Below, piece by piece: positions 18,427 through 27,739 of a stretch of DNA of 64,000 bases (position 1 is the stretch's first letter; the number at the start of each line of letters is the position of its first letter). Location: the NCBI RefSeq assembly GCF_020687805.1, contig NZ_JAJEWQ010000003.1:547736-611735 (forward strand), read 5' to 3'. The notes beneath the pieces are model-generated. The model searched no databases, had not been told where the DNA came from, and was given only the letters and a program-made list of their open reading frames with translations. The translations under genes were made by a program, and so were the position numbers. The stretch comes from Planctobacterium marinum (lineage in GTDB: Bacteria; Pseudomonadota; Gammaproteobacteria; Enterobacterales; Alteromonadaceae).

Positions 18427-20616
18427 TTATCGTTGAAGTCGATGTACAAACTTTAAAGTTTTGCACCCTATCGGTTTATTTACCATCATCATGATACCGT
18501 TAACGGGAGTAATTGGTAGTTTCTTATCCTCGCAAAATGCCGACCAATAAGGCGTGTAAACCTGGTTATAAACAACGGCGCCGGGAGCTTCGTTGACACT
18601 GATATTTACTCCACTATTGGTCAATTCAAATCCATACAGCAGTACTTCACTATTGTTAAATGACTGCCACCTATCCTCCTGAGCAATGATCACCGCGTGA
18701 TACTGGACTTCGCGAAGTTCCTCATAGAAATCTACAGTTTTATAGGAATGATCTGATTCCGCTATCGCTTTTGGAATGAACACTCTATGCCACGGAGTTT
18801 GTAGCTCAAACACCCTGAGTCCTTTAACCAAATTTAAACCTGCGTGACTTTCTGTAATATAATTTGTAAAAAGTTCAGCGCTTGTAAAATCACCATCAAG
18901 GGTTAGTGAGGGTATGCTTAAGACAAGAGACATATTAGTCATCGTTCTAATTGCCTCGTCACCAGTTAACATAAACCTAACATTTGCCAAAGCCAGCATA
19001 TTTAAGTCGTATGATGCCTTATCTTGATAAAAATTAAAAAAGTGGCTTTTTGGATAGTATGGTAATTTTTTTCTCTCCACCCCATAAGCCAGAAAATATG
19101 TCCTGCGCGCGGGAAACGCTGGCTGTAAACCATCAAACGTATCCATATCAAAATAAATAGGAGTCGCCCAGGTTATTGTTTTAGAATCAGTAACCGTTCG
19201 AAAGTGCTCATGCGGTAATTCCCGCAAGACAGAATAATGCTCTAAAAACGCAAAAGAGTTGTACTTTTGTGTGTATGACACACTGATTTGAGTGAGAAAT
19301 ACCCCACCTTTCCAGCCAAACCAAAGCAAACCGATGAATATAACTGCGTTAGTACAAAAACCAACACCACGTATCAGTGCATCATGCTTCTGAAGTGGTT
19401 TAACAAATCGCAAATACGTCCACCCCGACTTTTCCGTTGCAGCACTTGCCATCACAAAAGCAGTAAAGACTGAATTCATTGTCCAAATAATAGTCCATTG
19501 ATAAGAAGCAACGACAGGGACATCTATTGCTCGAGCGGCAGCCTGCACAACAATTGGAAATAGAATGATCAATAGGAAGATAACAATAAGAGGTTTAAAA
19601 CGCAGCTTTAAAACACAAATCAGCACTGCAAAAACAGCGACCGGGAACAGAAATGTTTTAATATGGGCGTAATCTCTTACATAGAGTAATGATCGAATTG
19701 CCCGCTCAAGGTGAAATAAAAAATCTGTGATAAAATCTACTTCTGGGTGGGTTCTTGCAAAAGTACCCAGTAACCGAGTAGAAAAATCAACAGCACCCAA
19801 CACCGGATAGTATATTGCAGATGAGTTTACGAGAAATACGGCTATAGTGAAGATCATTAAAGTAAACCAGAGCTTATAACGAGCTTTCACAACAGTGATA
19901 AAGTTGGGCATAAGGAATAAAACAAATAGAACCGTGAAGCCAATTAAATAAAATACGAAAACAGGTTGTGACAACGTAGATCCGAGCAACACCGTAGTGA
20001 ACCCAATCAAGTAGTTAGTAACCATTTTGTTAAAGTTCCCGAGACATGCAAGCGTGAGCCATACCGCAATAGAAAAGTCCCATCCCATTCCTCCGATAGT
20101 CCAGCCATAAGCACTTTCATGCACCACAACTGAAAACAGTGCCAAACTAAAGCTCAAGAACAAGTTAGCTTTTAAACAATTGGAAATGACCAAATAAATT
20201 CCCATAAAAAGACTCATCAATGAGAACAGTCTTATTACTAAATTGGTACTATAAATATCACAAAAACTAAGTAACCATCGATATACGGAAAAATGTTCAT
20301 AACCATAACCAAAAACAACGCCGGCACCACCAGCAAACTGATGATTAAAATCACCATAATTCAGGTTTTTAACTGAATAATGCCAAGGTATAGTGCCTCT
20401 AATTTCATCCAACCAGCCTACAGCTGACATATCTCCTAAAAACCAATAGGGGTAAAGCAACAATCCAATACACAAAAAAGCCAAAATAACGAACAAAAAA
20501 TGTGAAGGAAAAGAATTTGTCATTAGAAACGTTCGTTTAGGCATGATCCAGATAAATAGCAGAAGCAAAGAATAAAGTATCGCACACCCAACGCAGTAAA
20601 AAAATAAATTGTTCAT
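18427..20616 (-). CDS. Large polytopic membrane protein, possibly YfhO/GT-C-like
   Basis: A 729-residue protein with about a dozen transmembrane helices in residues 1-440 and a hydrophilic C-terminal part of roughly 290 residues, probably periplasmic. The arrangement, an early loop with WLDEIRGTIPW and the later phrase LALANVRFMLTG resemble YfhO-type proteins and GT-C lipid-linked sugar transferases. The match is weak and I cannot name the enzyme. If it is a GT-C protein it would move a sugar from a polyprenyl-phosphate carrier at the periplasmic face, which would suit the GtrB-like GT2 at 13766 (inference). It diverges from the WecE-type gene with 108 nt between the starts. Downstream of its stop is a 254-nt gap before the dehydratase gene. 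Confidence 0.55.
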   Translation of the reverse strand: MNNLFFYCVGCAILYSLLLLFIWIMPKRTFLMTNSFPSHFLFVILAFLCIGLLLYPYWFLGDMSAVGWLDEIRGTIPWHYSVKNLNYGDFNHQFAGGAGVVFGYGYEHFSVYRWLLSFCDIYSTNLVIRLFSLMSLFMGIYLVISNCLKANLFLSFSLALFSVVVHESAYGWTIGGMGWDFSIAVWLTLACLGNFNKMVTNYLIGFTTVLLGSTLSQPVFVFYLIGFTVLFVLFLMPNFITVVKARYKLWFTLMIFTIAVFLVNSSAIYYPVLGAVDFSTRLLGTFARTHPEVDFITDFLFHLERAIRSLLYVRDYAHIKTFLFPVAVFAVLICVLKLRFKPLIVIFLLIILFPIVVQAAARAIDVPVVASYQWTIIWTMNSVFTAFVMASAATEKSGWTYLRFVKPLQKHDALIRGVGFCTNAVIFIGLLWFGWKGGVFLTQISVSYTQKYNSFAFLEHYSVLRELPHEHFRTVTDSKTITWATPIYFDMDTFDGLQPAFPARRTYFLAYGVERKKLPYYPKSHFFNFYQDKASYDLNMLALANVRFMLTGDEAIRTMTNMSLVLSIPSLTLDGDFTSAELFTNYITESHAGLNLVKGLRVFELQTPWHRVFIPKAIAESDHSYKTVDFYEELREVQYHAVIIAQEDRWQSFNNSEVLLYGFELTNSGVNISVNEAPGAVVYNQVYTPYWSAFCEDKKLPITPVNGIMMMVNKPIGCKTLKFVHRLQR

Positions 20617-20724
20617 TACGCCCGAGAGATGTCACAATTATCCGCTCACAAACAAACCCAATAATGTTCTACTTACTTTACCTCCAAAATCATTGCTATT
20701 GATTGGAATCTGAGAATAATCCCT

Positions 20725-21858
20725 ATGAGTAAATGCGCTATTCCGTTTAATCAACCCTATCTAACCGGGAATGAAATAGCTTACATACAACAAGCTCTCA
20801 AAGAAAAACACTTGAAGGGGAATGGTTACTTCACTCACCAATGCCAGAAATTGCTATCTCAACTATTTAATAAAAATGATGTGTTGCTGACTCATTCTTG
20901 CACTGCAGCACTAGAAATGGCAGCGCTACTTGCTAATATTCAGCCAGGAGATGAAGTAATTATGCCCTCTTACACCTTTGTCTCAACTGCTAATGCGTTT
21001 GTGTTGAGAGGGGCCACACCGGTTTTTGTAGATATTCGACCTGATACATTAAATATTGATGAAAGTAAGATTGAAGCAGCAATAACCGACAGAACCAAAG
21101 CAATAGTGCCAGTTCACTACGCAGGTGTAAGCTGTGACATGGATTCGATTATGGCAACCGCCCAAGAATTCAATCTGATAGTCATCGAAGATGCCGCACA
21201 AGCGATCATGAGCTCTGCTGCAGGTTCCCCGGTAGGTACAAGAGGTGATTTAGCCGCCGTTAGTTTTCACGAAACTAAAAACATTCAATGCGGTGAAGGT
21301 GGAGCCTTGATAATAAATAACCAGAAATTTTTAGAAAGAGCAGAAATAATCAGAGAGAAGGGTACCAATCGCAAGCAATTTATACAGCGCAAAGTTGACA
21401 AGTACACTTGGTGTGATGTTGGCTCCTCTTATATTCCTTCAGATTTAAACGCTGCCTTCTTACTAGCTCAGTTGGAAAATGCTCAACACATTACCAACAA
21501 AAGACTAAAAATATGGAGCCAGTACAATGAGTTACTTTCTCCCTATGCTTCAGTTATACCTATTGAGTGCCAGCACAATGCACATATGTTTTATATGTTG
21601 CTTCAAAGCCCAATACAACGTGACGCCTATATAAGGTTTATGCAACGCCACAATGTATCTTGCAGCTTTCACTACACCCCATTGCATCAATCACATATGG
21701 CTAAAGGTTACCTCCTCCCCTCATCAGAGTTAAAATACACAGAAAAAATGAGCAATAACATAGTTCGTCTCCCACTTTGGCCCGGAATGACGGAAGAAAT
21801 GGTGTCCTTTGTAGCTGAAGTGACTCTGAAATTCTTTGACGCCAATTACGCTATTTAG
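20725..21858 (+). CDS. wecE: dTDP-4-amino-4,6-dideoxygalactose transaminase (WecE/RffA-like)
   Basis: A 377-residue DegT/DnrJ/EryC1 aminotransferase. It opens IPFNQPYLTGNEIAYI and contains THSCTAALEMAALL, EVIMPSYTFVSTANAFVLRG, VIEDAAQA and SFHETKN with the PLP lysine. These phrases are characteristic of WecE, which forms dTDP-Fuc4N from the 4-keto sugar with glutamate. The length equals that of the family. The usual partners (RmlA, RmlB, the RffC acetyltransferase) are not in the window and must come from elsewhere. It stands alone, with a divergent gene upstream and a 462-nt gap downstream. A role in the same surface polysaccharide is likely but not proved. Confidence 0.85.
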   Translation: MSKCAIPFNQPYLTGNEIAYIQQALKEKHLKGNGYFTHQCQKLLSQLFNKNDVLLTHSCTAALEMAALLANIQPGDEVIMPSYTFVSTANAFVLRGATPVFVDIRPDTLNIDESKIEAAITDRTKAIVPVHYAGVSCDMDSIMATAQEFNLIVIEDAAQAIMSSAAGSPVGTRGDLAAVSFHETKNIQCGEGGALIINNQKFLERAEIIREKGTNRKQFIQRKVDKYTWCDVGSSYIPSDLNAAFLLAQLENAQHITNKRLKIWSQYNELLSPYASVIPIECQHNAHMFYMLLQSPIQRDAYIRFMQRHNVSCSFHYTPLHQSHMAKGYLLPSSELKYTEKMSNNIVRLPLWPGMTEEMVSFVAEVTLKFFDANYAI

Positions 21859-22320
21859 CTTATAAACCATTAATGTATGCCAGAAACACAATCTATCAAT
21901 ATGTGTTTAGAATACTTAGTAAAATCAGACTACATTTCAAAATGGATATAAACTATAAGAAAGTGTTCCACAACTTGAAGACTTTCGCGTCATTGATGTT
22001 GGCTAAGTTAAATTTTGGATTTTAATGTAACTCCTGTTTATTGGATCATTGTGCTTATATAAGTTCAAATCTTCCTTTTCATCGAAGCAATGAAAGGAAT
22101 AATCTACAGCGGAAAAAGCTCAATCTTGCTTTTGATATAGGGATCTATATTATAGCGAGCAATCGGTTTTGCAGTATTGAAGTTATGTCACCTTAAAGTC
22201 AACATTGACATAACAGCACACAGTTTTGAACAATCATATATGAATAAAATGCGTAGTTAACGACATTTTTTCGTTTACTGCATTTGACAATTCAAAATAC
22301 ATTCAAATACGGAAGATATA
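21859..22320. other. Non-coding gap upstream of the acetamidino module
   Basis: These 462 bp are AT-rich and hold no plausible gene. A TTGACATAA sits at 22205, but I cannot pair it with a good -10 box. The promoter for the hisF-hisH-amidotransferase operon should lie in the last 150 bp. Confidence 0.45.
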
Positions 22321-23073
22321 ATGACGCTAAGAATCATTGCAAAGTTGGACGTGAAACCACCTTACGTGGTGAAACCTGTCCATTTTGAAGGTTTGCGAAA
22401 AGTAGGAAAGCCGGCAGACCTTGCCCGAAAATACTTTGAACAAGGTGCTGATGAAATCATCTACATAGATATTGTTTCCTCCCTTTATCAAAGAGAAATT
22501 CTAATTCCTCACATTGAAGAAACCGCTGGAAAAATATTGGTACCCCTTGGTGTTGGAGGCGGTGTAAAGTCTTTAGCTGACTTTTCTAATTTGTTCCATT
22601 CTGGTGCAGATAAAGTTCTGATAAATACCGAGGTAGTACAAAATAATCCACAACTCATTGATGAGGCTTCTCACACATTTGGTGCACAATCGGTAGTACT
22701 GAGCGTAGAGGCTAAAAAACTGCCAACAGGCACGTGGGAATGCTATACCGACTGTGGGCGCATCCGCTCTAACAAAAATGTGCTTGACTGGGTAGTGGAA
22801 GCACAAGAAAGAGGCGCAGGAGAGATAGTGCTTCAGTCGGTAGACTGCGATGGTCGAAGAAGAGGTTTCGATCTTGAACTCATCGAAAAGGTAGTAAACC
22901 TGGTAGAGATTCCGGTAATAGCCGCAAGTGGTGCAGGTAGCCTGGAAGATATACTAAGGGTAGCTTCAATACCTAACCTGGGCGGTGTTGCAATAGCATC
23001 ATTATTACATTACGACGAATACTCTGTCGAAGATATAAAGACTTTTCTTAGAGAAAACGGAATAGAGGTTTAA
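22321..23073 (+). CDS. hisF: HisF-like cyclase/ammonia-handling subunit of a sugar amidotransferase system
   Basis: A 250-residue (beta/alpha)8 barrel of the HisF family: IAKLDVKP at the N terminus (catalytic Asp position), LGVGGGVKS, and LQSVDCDGRRRGFD replacing the SMDADG of true HisF. The last difference, and the gene order with HisH and a PP-loop amidotransferase, identify it as the HisF2-type paralogue of O-antigen loci. In Pseudomonas aeruginosa this trio is needed to make an acetamidino group on a sugar. It is followed after 2 nt by the HisH gene. Only these two his genes are present, which argues against a role in histidine synthesis. Confidence 0.85.
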   Translation: MTLRIIAKLDVKPPYVVKPVHFEGLRKVGKPADLARKYFEQGADEIIYIDIVSSLYQREILIPHIEETAGKILVPLGVGGGVKSLADFSNLFHSGADKVLINTEVVQNNPQLIDEASHTFGAQSVVLSVEAKKLPTGTWECYTDCGRIRSNKNVLDWVVEAQERGAGEIVLQSVDCDGRRRGFDLELIEKVVNLVEIPVIAASGAGSLEDILRVASIPNLGGVAIASLLHYDEYSVEDIKTFLRENGIEV

Positions 23074-23075
23074 AC

Positions 23076-23678
23076 ATGTCAGAGCTAATTGGCATTGTAA
23101 GCAGCGGTAAAGCGGGAAACACATTTAGCATAAAGCAGTGCATAAAATACGCAGGGGGAGAATGCATAGACGTAACTGATGCAAAGACCTTGGACAGTGT
23201 TGACAAAATTGTTCTTCCCGGTGTTGGTGCATTTCATGATGCGATGGAGCAACTCGAAAGCTTGGGTCTTGTGGCTCCACTTCAGCAACAAATTAAGCAA
23301 AAGCCTACTCTTGGTATCTGTTTAGGAATGCAAATAATGGCCCGTGTCGGGTTTGAGCACGGTAAAACCGCCGGCCTTGGAATATTTGACGCAGAGGTAA
23401 AACCAATGATTTGTGAGGGCAAAGTCCCTCACATGGGTTTTAATAAACTTAAAATTGTGGGTGACCAAAAGATTTTAAAGGGTGTAGAAAACGAAACGTT
23501 TTACTTTATGCACTCATTTGAGCTGGTTAACTATACGGATATCATGAGCCTTTCAATTCACCAGGAGCACCAATTTGTATCCTCGATCGCTCAGAACGAT
23601 GTTTTCGGAGTACAGTTTCACCCCGAAAAAAGTAGAGATGCTGGTGTGCAAGTATTCAAGAACTTTATTAACTATTAA
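23076..23678 (+). CDS. hisH: HisH-like glutamine amidotransferase subunit
   Basis: A 200-residue class I glutamine amidotransferase. VLPGVGAFHDAM is the oxyanion-region motif of HisH, LGICLGMQIM carries the nucleophilic Cys, and GVQFHPEKS holds the catalytic His and Glu. It releases ammonia from glutamine and passes it through the HisF-like barrel. It begins 2 nt after the hisF stop, and the amidotransferase gene begins 17 nt after its own stop, so the three should be co-transcribed. In this setting it supplies nitrogen for acetamidino formation rather than for imidazole synthesis. Confidence 0.87.
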   Translation: MSELIGIVSSGKAGNTFSIKQCIKYAGGECIDVTDAKTLDSVDKIVLPGVGAFHDAMEQLESLGLVAPLQQQIKQKPTLGICLGMQIMARVGFEHGKTAGLGIFDAEVKPMICEGKVPHMGFNKLKIVGDQKILKGVENETFYFMHSFELVNYTDIMSLSIHQEHQFVSSIAQNDVFGVQFHPEKSRDAGVQVFKNFINY

Positions 23679-23695
23679 ACAAATTGGACAGGACA

Positions 23696-24913
23696 ATGAC
23701 CGAAACCACTGGTAAATATGGACTGCCTCTTAAGGTAGAGTTTTGCAAGCGTTGTACAATGAACAACCAGCGCCCCTCGTCTACCGTCGAGTTCAAACAA
23801 AAAGCAAACGAAAAAAAGAGAACCTTAGCATTTGATGAAGAAGGGGTTTGTGAAGCTTGTAGATACGCAGAGAAAAAGCGCTCAATAAACTGGGAAGAAC
23901 GCCACAAGGAGTTACAAGAACTTTGTGACAGATTTAGGCGAAACGATGGCAGATACGACGTTGTTGTTCCCGGTAGTGGCGGAAAAGATAGTGTTCAAGC
24001 TGCACATATGTTGAAGTACAAATATAACATGAACCCGATTCTGATTACCTGGCCACCAGCGCTTTACACGCGAATTGGTCGACAGAACTTTGAGTCTTGG
24101 CTCAATGCAGGGTTTGCCAACTATACATACAATCAAAATCGGAAACTCCATAGGTTCCTAACAAAATCAGCATTTGAAAACTTAGGGCACCCTTTCCAAC
24201 CTTTCATTCTGGGTCAGAAAAACCTTGCCCCGAGATTATCCGTTCTTCTTGATATCCCGTTGGTAATATTTGGAGAAAATGAAGCAGAATACGGAAATGC
24301 TATCGAAGACAACGAAAAACCTACGCGAGATTCCAAGTATTTTACATCTGAAGATGCAATTTCTGACTTAGTATTGGGCGGAGTACCGGCTGTCGATCTG
24401 ATCAATGATTTTGGATTCAAGCTGTCGGATCTTGAAGCTTATTTCCCAGTAAGGCCAGAGGCAATAGAGGCCACTGGCACGGAAGTTCACTACCTCGGAT
24501 ATTATGTAAAATGGCATCCTCAGGAAACTTATTATTATTCAATTGAGAATAGCGACTTTCTGCCCAATTACCATCGTACAGAAGGTAGTTTTAGTAAGTA
24601 CAGTTCTCTGGATGATAAAATTGACTGGTTGCACTATCACACGACTACAATTAAGTTTGGAATAGGACGGGCAACTTACGACTCAGCTCAAGAAATACGA
24701 AACGGGGATATAACAAGAGACGAAGGTATATCTTTAATCAAAAGGTTTGATGGAGAATTCCCTGAGCAATACATTCATGATTGTTGTGATTACATGGGTA
24801 TATCTTTACAGAAGTATCACGATGTGATTGAGAAATTCAGAAGTCCTCACTTGTGGAAAAAAGTTAATGGAAAGTGGGAATTAACACAACCGATATGGAA
24901 AGAAGTTAGATAA
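23696..24913 (+). CDS. N-acetyl sugar amidotransferase (WbpG/PseA/LegA-like)
   Basis: A protein of about 405 residues starting at the ATG at 23696, which has GGACAGG just upstream (a TTG at 23684 is the alternative). Motifs: CTMNNQRPS with a possible zinc-binding Cys set (CxxC-type, then CEACRYAE), the PP-loop PGSGGKDS at about 85-93, and LITWPPALYT. These are diagnostic of the WbpG/PseA family, which adenylate an N-acetyl group and use ammonia to make an acetamidino group. In Campylobacter PseA acts on pseudaminic acid; in P. aeruginosa WbpG acts on a diaminouronic acid. Because NeuB and NeuC follow on the same strand, a nonulosonic acid such as 7-acetamidino-legionaminic acid is the likeliest substrate here (inference). 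Confidence 0.88.
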   Translation: MTETTGKYGLPLKVEFCKRCTMNNQRPSSTVEFKQKANEKKRTLAFDEEGVCEACRYAEKKRSINWEERHKELQELCDRFRRNDGRYDVVVPGSGGKDSVQAAHMLKYKYNMNPILITWPPALYTRIGRQNFESWLNAGFANYTYNQNRKLHRFLTKSAFENLGHPFQPFILGQKNLAPRLSVLLDIPLVIFGENEAEYGNAIEDNEKPTRDSKYFTSEDAISDLVLGGVPAVDLINDFGFKLSDLEAYFPVRPEAIEATGTEVHYLGYYVKWHPQETYYYSIENSDFLPNYHRTEGSFSKYSSLDDKIDWLHYHTTTIKFGIGRATYDSAQEIRNGDITRDEGISLIKRFDGEFPEQYIHDCCDYMGISLQKYHDVIEKFRSPHLWKKVNGKWELTQPIWKEVR

Positions 24914-25575
24914 AACGGAAACGGGACTGACACTCAACCAGTTCTATTGATTGAGTGGGGACTAATGAAATCAGTTCCCGTATTCGGCTGTCCCTTAATA
25001 GGGCTTGGACTGGTTTCATAGCGTTATCTTCTGGAGTGCTAACTAGATAATGACAGTGAAATTAGATGTCAGAAAGTAATAAAGTTACATGACATCTGAC
25101 ATTTTTCGCTAAACTTCTCAAAGAAGCAGGCTATTTCAATGTGGTATATCGTTAATAAATGCTCATGCCCAAGAGGAAATACACCAATACAGAACAAGAA
25201 TCAGTAACTAAATGTCTCCAAATCACACATCTGTAGCAATCTTTCCTATCTAAAAAGAAAATATAGGGCTTCCCGAAATAAACGCACAAATGCCTGGAGG
25301 TTAACCGCAGATAAGTTGCTCGAACGATGCAACTACAGCAAATCGATATACTGATAAGATTATTGCAACTTCAGATTGCCCCATCGCAATGGACATTACC
25401 GGAAAATCAGGTGTAAATGTGTTGCAAAGGCTAGACGAACTTAGCTGAAGTATGAGTAAGGTATCGGATGCAAGCAGAAAGTTTAGAATATTGAGGATGC
25501 TTATGGTTTTCTTTGTGCACAAAGACTTTTAGTATTTAACACCATTTCCCAAGATAAACTTACAGAGAGTAACCA
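24914..25575. other. Gap with a decayed coding fragment between the amidotransferase and neuB genes
   Basis: This 662-bp region separates two genes that would be expected to adjoin. It holds an 8-bp inverted repeat (25064-25071 with 25090-25097) without a convincing U-run, and a plus-strand pseudogene fragment ending at 25532. Nothing else is recognisable. Confidence 0.45.
25305..25532 (+). pseudogene. Fragment of a broken gene of unknown family
   Basis: A single plus frame from 25305 to the TAG at 25530 reads as protein-like sequence (TDKIIATSDCPIAMDITGKSG, shortened here) interrupted by one TGA at 25446. It then continues with SKVSDASRKFRILRMLM to VHKDF. The amino-acid balance on both sides of the TGA suggests a real gene that lost a codon, perhaps TGG to TGA, and its 5' part. 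I do not recognise the family. A translated search of the joined peptides would settle it. Confidence 0.35.
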
Positions 25576-26616
25576 GTGAAAGATTATTGTTTTATTATCG
25601 CTGAAGCAGGCGTCAACCATAACGGTGACTTGGATTTAGCATTAGAGCTTGTTGATATTGCCGCACAATCAGGTGCGGATGCTGTTAAATTTCAAACCTT
25701 TAAAGCTGCGCAATTAGTAAGCCATGAAGCAGCAACGGCTGAGTATCAAAATAAAAATACAGGCCAGGTTGATCAGGCTTCAATGTTAAGTCAGCTGGAA
25801 ATGTCTGAAGAGATGCATCACGCCATCATTGCCAGATGCCAACAAAAAAACATTGAATTTATGTCAACCGCTTTCGACATTGATTCACTAAACTTTTTAC
25901 TTCAACACGGTATGCAGCGAATTAAAATTCCTTCTGGCGAAATCACTAATATCCCTCTCATCAGGGAAATCGCCCGGAAGGATGTCCCCATAATTCTGTC
26001 GACAGGCATGTCAAACTTATCAGAAATTGCAGATGCAGTAAAAGCGATATCCGACACTCGTGTCAAAATGGGTTGGCAGCAACCGTTATCAGAAATATTG
26101 ACAGTGTTGCACTGCACCTCCAATTATCCCGCAAAGCCCTGCGACGTAAACCTCAGAGCGATGGCTACTATTGCAAAGGAATTAAATATACCAGTCGGCT
26201 ACTCTGATCATACTCTTGGAGTTGCTGTATCTACAGGTGCAGTAGCAATGGGAGCGACCGTAATTGAAAAGCATTTTACCAAAGACAGAAGTTTACCAGG
26301 TCCTGACCAGGCTGCATCTCTCGAACCTGCTGAACTTTCAATTTTAGTTGAACAAATCAGAGTTATTTCAAAAGCCTTGGGCAGCAGTGAAAAGCGCCCG
26401 ACTGAATCCGAGCTGCCAGTGAGAGAACTGGTTAGGAGAAGTGTGGCTGTAAACAAAAACCTTTGCAAGGGAGACACGCTATCAAGCGATGACCTGGTTT
26501 TGTTGCGACCAGCTACCGGAATAAAGCCAAGTGAGCAGGAATTAGTTGCAGGAAAAGTACTGCGACGAGACATTAGCTCTGCTTCAATACTCAAATGGGA
26601 AGATCTTAATGACTAG
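25576..26616 (+). CDS. neuB: Nonulosonate synthase (NeuB/LegI type)
   Basis: A 346-residue protein starting at a GTG (25576) after AGAGAG. The TIM-barrel synthase domain (residues 1-250) shows IIAEAGVNHNGD, ADAVKFQTF, IKIPSGEITN, LSTGMS and GYSDHTLG; the last two are PEP- and metal-binding elements. A C-terminal SAF/antifreeze-like domain (about 285-346) includes RRSVAVNKNL. It condenses phosphoenolpyruvate with a 6-carbon N-acetyl sugar to give a 9-carbon sialic-acid-like sugar. The neighbours (PglE-like aminotransferase, NeuD acetyltransferase) point to 2,4-diacetamido-trideoxymannose as acceptor, giving legionaminic acid. The neuC gene overlaps by 8 nt. Confidence 0.9.
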   Translation: MKDYCFIIAEAGVNHNGDLDLALELVDIAAQSGADAVKFQTFKAAQLVSHEAATAEYQNKNTGQVDQASMLSQLEMSEEMHHAIIARCQQKNIEFMSTAFDIDSLNFLLQHGMQRIKIPSGEITNIPLIREIARKDVPIILSTGMSNLSEIADAVKAISDTRVKMGWQQPLSEILTVLHCTSNYPAKPCDVNLRAMATIAKELNIPVGYSDHTLGVAVSTGAVAMGATVIEKHFTKDRSLPGPDQAASLEPAELSILVEQIRVISKALGSSEKRPTESELPVRELVRRSVAVNKNLCKGDTLSSDDLVLLRPATGIKPSEQELVAGKVLRRDISSASILKWEDLND

Positions 26617-27739
26617 ACGAGTATGTTACGTAACAGGTACACGTGCCGATTTCGGATTAATGCGTTCGACATTAAGAAAACTAGACGATGATAAGGAATT
26701 TGAACTACAAATTGCAGCAACTGGTATGCACTTAAACCCAACTTGCGGTTTTACATTTGATGAAGTGCAGAAAGAAGGCTTTGATGTCCATAAAGTCGAA
26801 TCTTTCATGGAGGATGGAAGTCGTGAGTCGATGTCACTAGCGGTGGCGGATCAGGTAAAGGGACTAACCCACTTATTTTCAGAGCTAAATCCCCATTTAA
26901 TATTAATTTTAGGGGACAGGGGAGAAATGTTGGCAGCAGCAATTGCAGCGCTTTACTTGTCAATCCCCGTAATTCACATTCACGGCGGAGAACAATCCGG
27001 CACAGTTGATGATGCTATTCGACACTCAATTTCGAAGCTTTCACATTTTCATTTTGTCTCCACAAAGGACTCACAAGCCAGGCTGATACGTATGGGTGAA
27101 AACCATGATAATATATACGTCACCGGAGCACCCGGGCTGGACGACATTCTGGCTCAAGATATTATTTCTAAACAAAAATTGCATAGCGAACTAGAAATTG
27201 ACACAAATAAACAAATTGCTTTGGTGTTGTTTCACCCCAATGTTCAGGAAGACACGGTAGCAGGTGAGCAAATGGAAATATTACTAAACGCTATTCCAGA
27301 GCTACTCTTTCCAATCATCCTTCAACCTAATTCGGATGCAGGAAGTCATCTGATTCGCAATGCTATTTCGAACTTCGTCACCAACCATAAAGACTGTCGC
27401 TTGTTTTCTCATATAGAAAGACCACATTATTTAGGGCTATTAGCTCATGCAGATGTACTTATTGGTAACTCTAGTTCTGGCATAATTGAATCAGCAAGCT
27501 TTGGTATTCCCACAGTGAATATTGGAGATCGACAAAATGGTCGCGTGAGAAACGCTAACACCATAGATGTTTCAGTAAATGCAGCAAAAATCACAGATGC
27601 TATCCATACTGCAATGCAAACCGAAAGGAAAAAAGTAAGCAATCTCTACGGTGATGGTAATGCCGGGGAACGCATATTATCAATCATGAAGACAATTCCA
27701 ATCAATGCATCAATCATTAAAAAAACAAACCAATACTAA
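26609..27739 (+). CDS. neuC: UDP-sugar 2-epimerase, hydrolysing (NeuC/LegG type)
   Basis: About 376 residues from the ATG at 26609, which begins MTRRVCYVTGTRADFGLM, the standard start of NeuC/LegG proteins. Other conserved parts are LGDRGEMLAAAIAAL, HIHGGEQSGTVDD, the GNSSSG loop near the C terminus and FGIPTVNIGDRQNGR. The fold is GT-B-like. It removes UDP and inverts C2, giving ManNAc or, in the legionaminate route, 2,4-diacetamido-2,4,6-trideoxymannose, the substrate of NeuB. It overlaps neuB by 8 nt and the acetyltransferase by 35 nt, so the genes are tightly coupled. Confidence 0.9.
   Translation: MTRRVCYVTGTRADFGLMRSTLRKLDDDKEFELQIAATGMHLNPTCGFTFDEVQKEGFDVHKVESFMEDGSRESMSLAVADQVKGLTHLFSELNPHLILILGDRGEMLAAAIAALYLSIPVIHIHGGEQSGTVDDAIRHSISKLSHFHFVSTKDSQARLIRMGENHDNIYVTGAPGLDDILAQDIISKQKLHSELEIDTNKQIALVLFHPNVQEDTVAGEQMEILLNAIPELLFPIILQPNSDAGSHLIRNAISNFVTNHKDCRLFSHIERPHYLGLLAHADVLIGNSSSGIIESASFGIPTVNIGDRQNGRVRNANTIDVSVNAAKITDAIHTAMQTERKKVSNLYGDGNAGERILSIMKTIPINASIIKKTNQY

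Noticed and set aside
7129-22213. TTGACATAA repeated at 7129, 16069 and 22205 as a common regulatory element
   Set aside because: It contains the -35 consensus and is short; the flanks do not match each other and no -10 box lies at proper distance, so chance is sufficient.
22321-23678. Histidine biosynthesis genes hisF and hisH
   Set aside because: No other his genes are nearby, the HisF active-site phrase differs from true HisF (SVDCDG), and a WbpG/PseA-type amidotransferase follows at once.
25064-25097. Inverted repeat as terminator of the amidotransferase operon
   Set aside because: The 8-bp stem has a long loop, moderate stability and lies 150 bp after the stop, with only a short T-run after a few intervening bases.
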